Part shown: one piece after another, positions 62,405 through 64,000 of the stretch | How the letters are laid out: each line of letters opens with the position of its first letter | How positions within the stretch are numbered: the first letter of the stretch is position 1 | Assembly: GCF_035547335.1 (NCBI RefSeq) | Contig: NZ_DASZVF010000067.1 | Span: 62,001-126,000 of the forward strand | Reading direction: 5' to 3' | DNA length: 64,000 bases | Source: Humibacter sp035547335 | Lineage (GTDB): Bacteria; Actinomycetota; Actinomycetes; Actinomycetales; Microbacteriaceae | The notes under the pieces: generated by a model | Database searches by the model: none | What the model was told of the DNA's origin: nothing | Seen by the model: the letters and a program-made list of their open reading frames with translations, nothing else | Program-made: the position numbers and the translations under genes

Positions 62405-63242
62405 GATGACCACGAACACCTGAGACGGGCTATCGCGTGGCGCCGGTGGCCGCTCCGGGCGGCTACATGCGGGATCATCGTCGTGAGAGAAGGGGTTGGC
62501 ACCAGAACAGGACTCACTGCTGCTTGTAGACGTTGCAGCTCGCGACGTAGACGAGTTCCGGGAGCTGGGGCTGCCGATCTGGTCGCGCTGGGTGCGATCC
62601 ACAGGTGCAACCAAACCGACCGTGCGGCATCGACATCGAGGTCGAGATCGGCTGAGATCACGTAAGAACCGGCGATCTCGTAGTTCTGGACCGCGACGGC
62701 GGCGTGGTGGTCCAAAGAGAGCAAGTGGCGCCGGTTGCCGAAGCCGCGCGCGCCAGAACGGAACGCGAGCGTGCAAGGCGCAAGCGACTTCAGCCTGGTG
62801 AGCTGGGCTATGACATCTAATGAATGCGGGAGAACGACGCCCGGGTTCTGAGCCAAGAGCCCGCGGGAACCAAGCCCGACGGGCAGTCGAGAGGCTCTCC
62901 CGCGAATACTGTCCGGCTTGGCGGGCAGTCGAACCGATGAGCTTTTCGAGGAGCGCGTAGGCAATTGCGCATTTGTCTGTACCCTCGTCATCGAATGGCG
63001 CACGACCGCCTCAGCGGCCCGTCACGTCCGCAGCTACTCTTGAACACGATGAATGCGACCGGCTGATCGCGAGTACAAAAATCCCAATTGTCCGATAGAA
63101 CGGTCGGGTGCGGGACATTGCGGCGCGGTCGACTGCCGAGTCTGTCGAGAAGATCAATCGTTGATCATTGCCTGTGATATCAGCACAGCTCTTTTGTCGG
63201 CGGACGCCGGTCTAAGAAACGAATCCGGAGGGCAACAGGGAG
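62405..63242. other. 838-bp stretch without a recognisable gene
   Basis: A leftward open frame of 206 codons (63003-62383) covers part of it, but its ends look random and only the middle (about 62600-62750) reads like protein. It may be a decayed gene. No terminator was found after the GH43 gene. The last part has lower GC and precedes the SnoaL-like gene. Confidence 0.45.
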
Positions 63243-63815
63243 ATGACCGAAGCCACCATCCAAACCGTGCGAAATCTCATTAGGGAGTTCGTCAATGCCC
63301 ACGATCCTGCTTCTGCGGATCTGTTCTTCACTGAGGACTTCCACTGGGTCGGACGATCCGTAGGATCAAACACGGGACGTGAGGCGTACAAACGAGTAAT
63401 GCCAGGCTTCTGGACGGGGCTGCCGGATGCGCAGGCGAAGGAGGAAGACATCTTCGCCATAGGCGACACGGTCATCGCCCGATTAACAGTTTGCGGCACT
63501 CACACCGGGCAGCTGTGGGGCCTTCCACCAACCGGACCGCGCGTCAGTTGGCAAGCAGTAATGATCTACGAATTTCGCGGCAGCAGAGTCGCCAAACAAT
63601 GGGCGGCAGAAGACTGGACAGCCGTTCACCCAGATCGGCGACATCATTCCACCCTGGGACCGCGGGACCTCCTGAACCCGACCAATGAGCTGAACCCGAT
63701 CAATGAGAGCAGCCGGACTAGGACCGGAGAACCTGGATTTCGTGCCCACGCTTTGCCCACAATCCAACCGCAATCGACAAGCTTCAAACAAAGCTGCATG
63801 ATCCAAAACCAGTGA
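63243..63815 (+). CDS. SnoaL-like protein, probably frameshifted near its end
   Basis: The protein as read has 190 residues. Residues 1-125 are a SnoaL/NTF2-like fold (LIREFVNAHDPASADLFFTEDFHWVGR, then RVSWQAVMIYEFRGSRVAKQWAAEDWTAV). In family members the tail after DWTA reads like FTQIGDIIPPWDRG. That exact sequence is present here in the next frame (63625-63675, ending at a TGA). A small indel near 63622 has therefore replaced the normal end with about 65 unrelated residues. The gene lies at the right edge of the island. Confidence 0.7.
   Translation: MTEATIQTVRNLIREFVNAHDPASADLFFTEDFHWVGRSVGSNTGREAYKRVMPGFWTGLPDAQAKEEDIFAIGDTVIARLTVCGTHTGQLWGLPPTGPRVSWQAVMIYEFRGSRVAKQWAAEDWTAVHPDRRHHSTLGPRDLLNPTNELNPINESSRTRTGEPGFRAHALPTIQPQSTSFKQSCMIQNQ
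63742..63765. other. Paired GCCCAC sites near attR (candidate arm sites or int remnant)
   Basis: CGTGCCCACG (63742-63751) and TTTGCCCACA (63753-63762) repeat the 11-bp-spaced pair found near attL, and TTTGCCCACAATC is identical in both. On the minus strand this reads WIVGKAWARN, like the integrase tail QIVGKMWANG, so it may be the relic of another integrase gene. Confidence 0.5.
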
Positions 63816-63867
63816 TTGATCAGCGATTTAATGGATCAGTGACGACCGCCGAATCCTTGACCGAGAA

Positions 63868-63890
63868 TTCGAGTCCCTCCAGGGGCACCG
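63868..63890. other. attR: right attachment site of the island
   Basis: This is an exact 23-bp copy of the 3' end of tRNA-Arg (TTCGAGTCCCTCCAGGGG followed by CACCG). It is not part of a second tRNA: the sequence before it does not form a cloverleaf. Confidence 0.92.
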
Positions 63891-64000
63891 ATTCGAACAG
63901 CCAGACATCCGTGTGATTCATCGGAAGTTCCCGATTCCGGTGTTAGTCACGCGGAGGGCGATGCGGTCGGCCGGCGGTTTCGTGCGTGGCTCGGGGAGGG
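63891..64000. other. Right chromosomal flank
   Basis: The last 110 bases lie beyond attR. GC rises again at the end. They are too short to assign a gene. Confidence 0.4.

Larger units (their letters stand above)
35655..63890. mobile_element. Genomic island of about 28.2 kb integrated in tRNA-Arg(CCT)
   Basis: The element is bounded by a perfect 23-bp direct repeat, with the integrase gene next to the tRNA. It contains a Fic protein, a broken MobF relaxase, a broken IS30-type transposase and a large glycan-use locus. No conjugation ATPase, replication or transfer-pore genes are seen, so it looks like a decayed integrative conjugative or mobilisable element that still may excise through its intact integrase. 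Confidence 0.9.

Noticed and set aside
62383..63003. 206-codon leftward gene after GH43
   Set aside because: It overlaps the GH43 stop, both ends look random and no ribosome site is present; at best it is a decayed gene.
63861..63900. Second tRNA gene at the right end
   Set aside because: Only the 23-bp tRNA 3' end is present; upstream bases do not form D or anticodon arms, so it is attR.

Overview
This is a 64-kb window of high-GC actinobacterial DNA, most likely from a member of the Microbacteriaceae (Leifsonia/Humibacter-like). The evidence is the gene set (SenX3-RegX3, CarD with Trp85, a fused IspDF, an XPB helicase beside its helicase-associated partner, DtxR, a solo GroEL under CIRCE control, WXG100, DUF3027/DUF3263/DUF2530/DUF4032 proteins), frequent GTG/TTG starts and dense ATGA/GTGA overlaps. 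No search could be run, so the taxonomy and all family names come from recognition of the sequence.

Positions 1-35,600 are chromosomal backbone. Region 1 (1-9.4 kb) holds senX3-regX3, a lipoprotein, carD-ispDF-cysS-rlmB, a DUF4032 kinase-like protein and an MsmK-type sugar ABC ATPase. Region 2 (9.7-15.2 kb) holds a DsbA-like protein, tRNA-Thr(TGT), a nitroreductase, msrB, a LytR_C protein, a cold-shock gene and a PadR-controlled membrane operon. Region 3 (15.2-25 kb) holds groEL with two CIRCE sites, a WXG100 protein, an AAA ATPase, a second two-component system, an FAD reductase, a FolP2-type dihydropteroate-synthase homologue and a RibD-like reductase. Region 4 (25-35.6 kb) holds the XPB helicase pair, a long cold-shock protein, serC, a dtxR-type repressor, an NlpC/P60 hydrolase, a 20-residue His-rich mini-ORF ending on a terminator, and an HNH protein. 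Many backbone gaps carry short tandem repeat arrays (20 to 34 bp periods).

Positions 35,655-63,890 form an integrated genomic island of about 28.2 kb. It sits in the 3' end of tRNA-Arg(CCT). A tyrosine integrase lies at the tRNA side, and a perfect 23-bp copy of the tRNA end marks the far border. The mobility genes look decayed: a MobF relaxase is split by an in-frame TAA, and an IS30-type transposase is frameshifted and truncated. A Fic protein is also present.

The cargo (43.5-62.4 kb) is a glycan-use locus. A LacI regulator sits between a leftward operon (2-hydroxyacid dehydrogenase, alpha/beta hydrolase, GH42-like glycosidase) and a rightward operon. The rightward operon encodes two permeases, a Tat-lipoprotein binding protein, a Tat-secreted 983-aa protein of unrecognised family, an extra TatA, a second binding protein, a 1117-aa homologue of the 983-aa protein without a signal peptide, and a GH43. 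The same 14-bp palindrome (TGAAACTAGTTnCA) overlaps a predicted promoter in front of both operons. The island importer has no ATPase of its own and probably uses the chromosomal MsmK-type ATPase at 8.3-9.4 kb.

The most unusual parts are the duplicated binding-protein/large-enzyme module with its own TatA, and the His-rich mini-ORF fused to a terminator.
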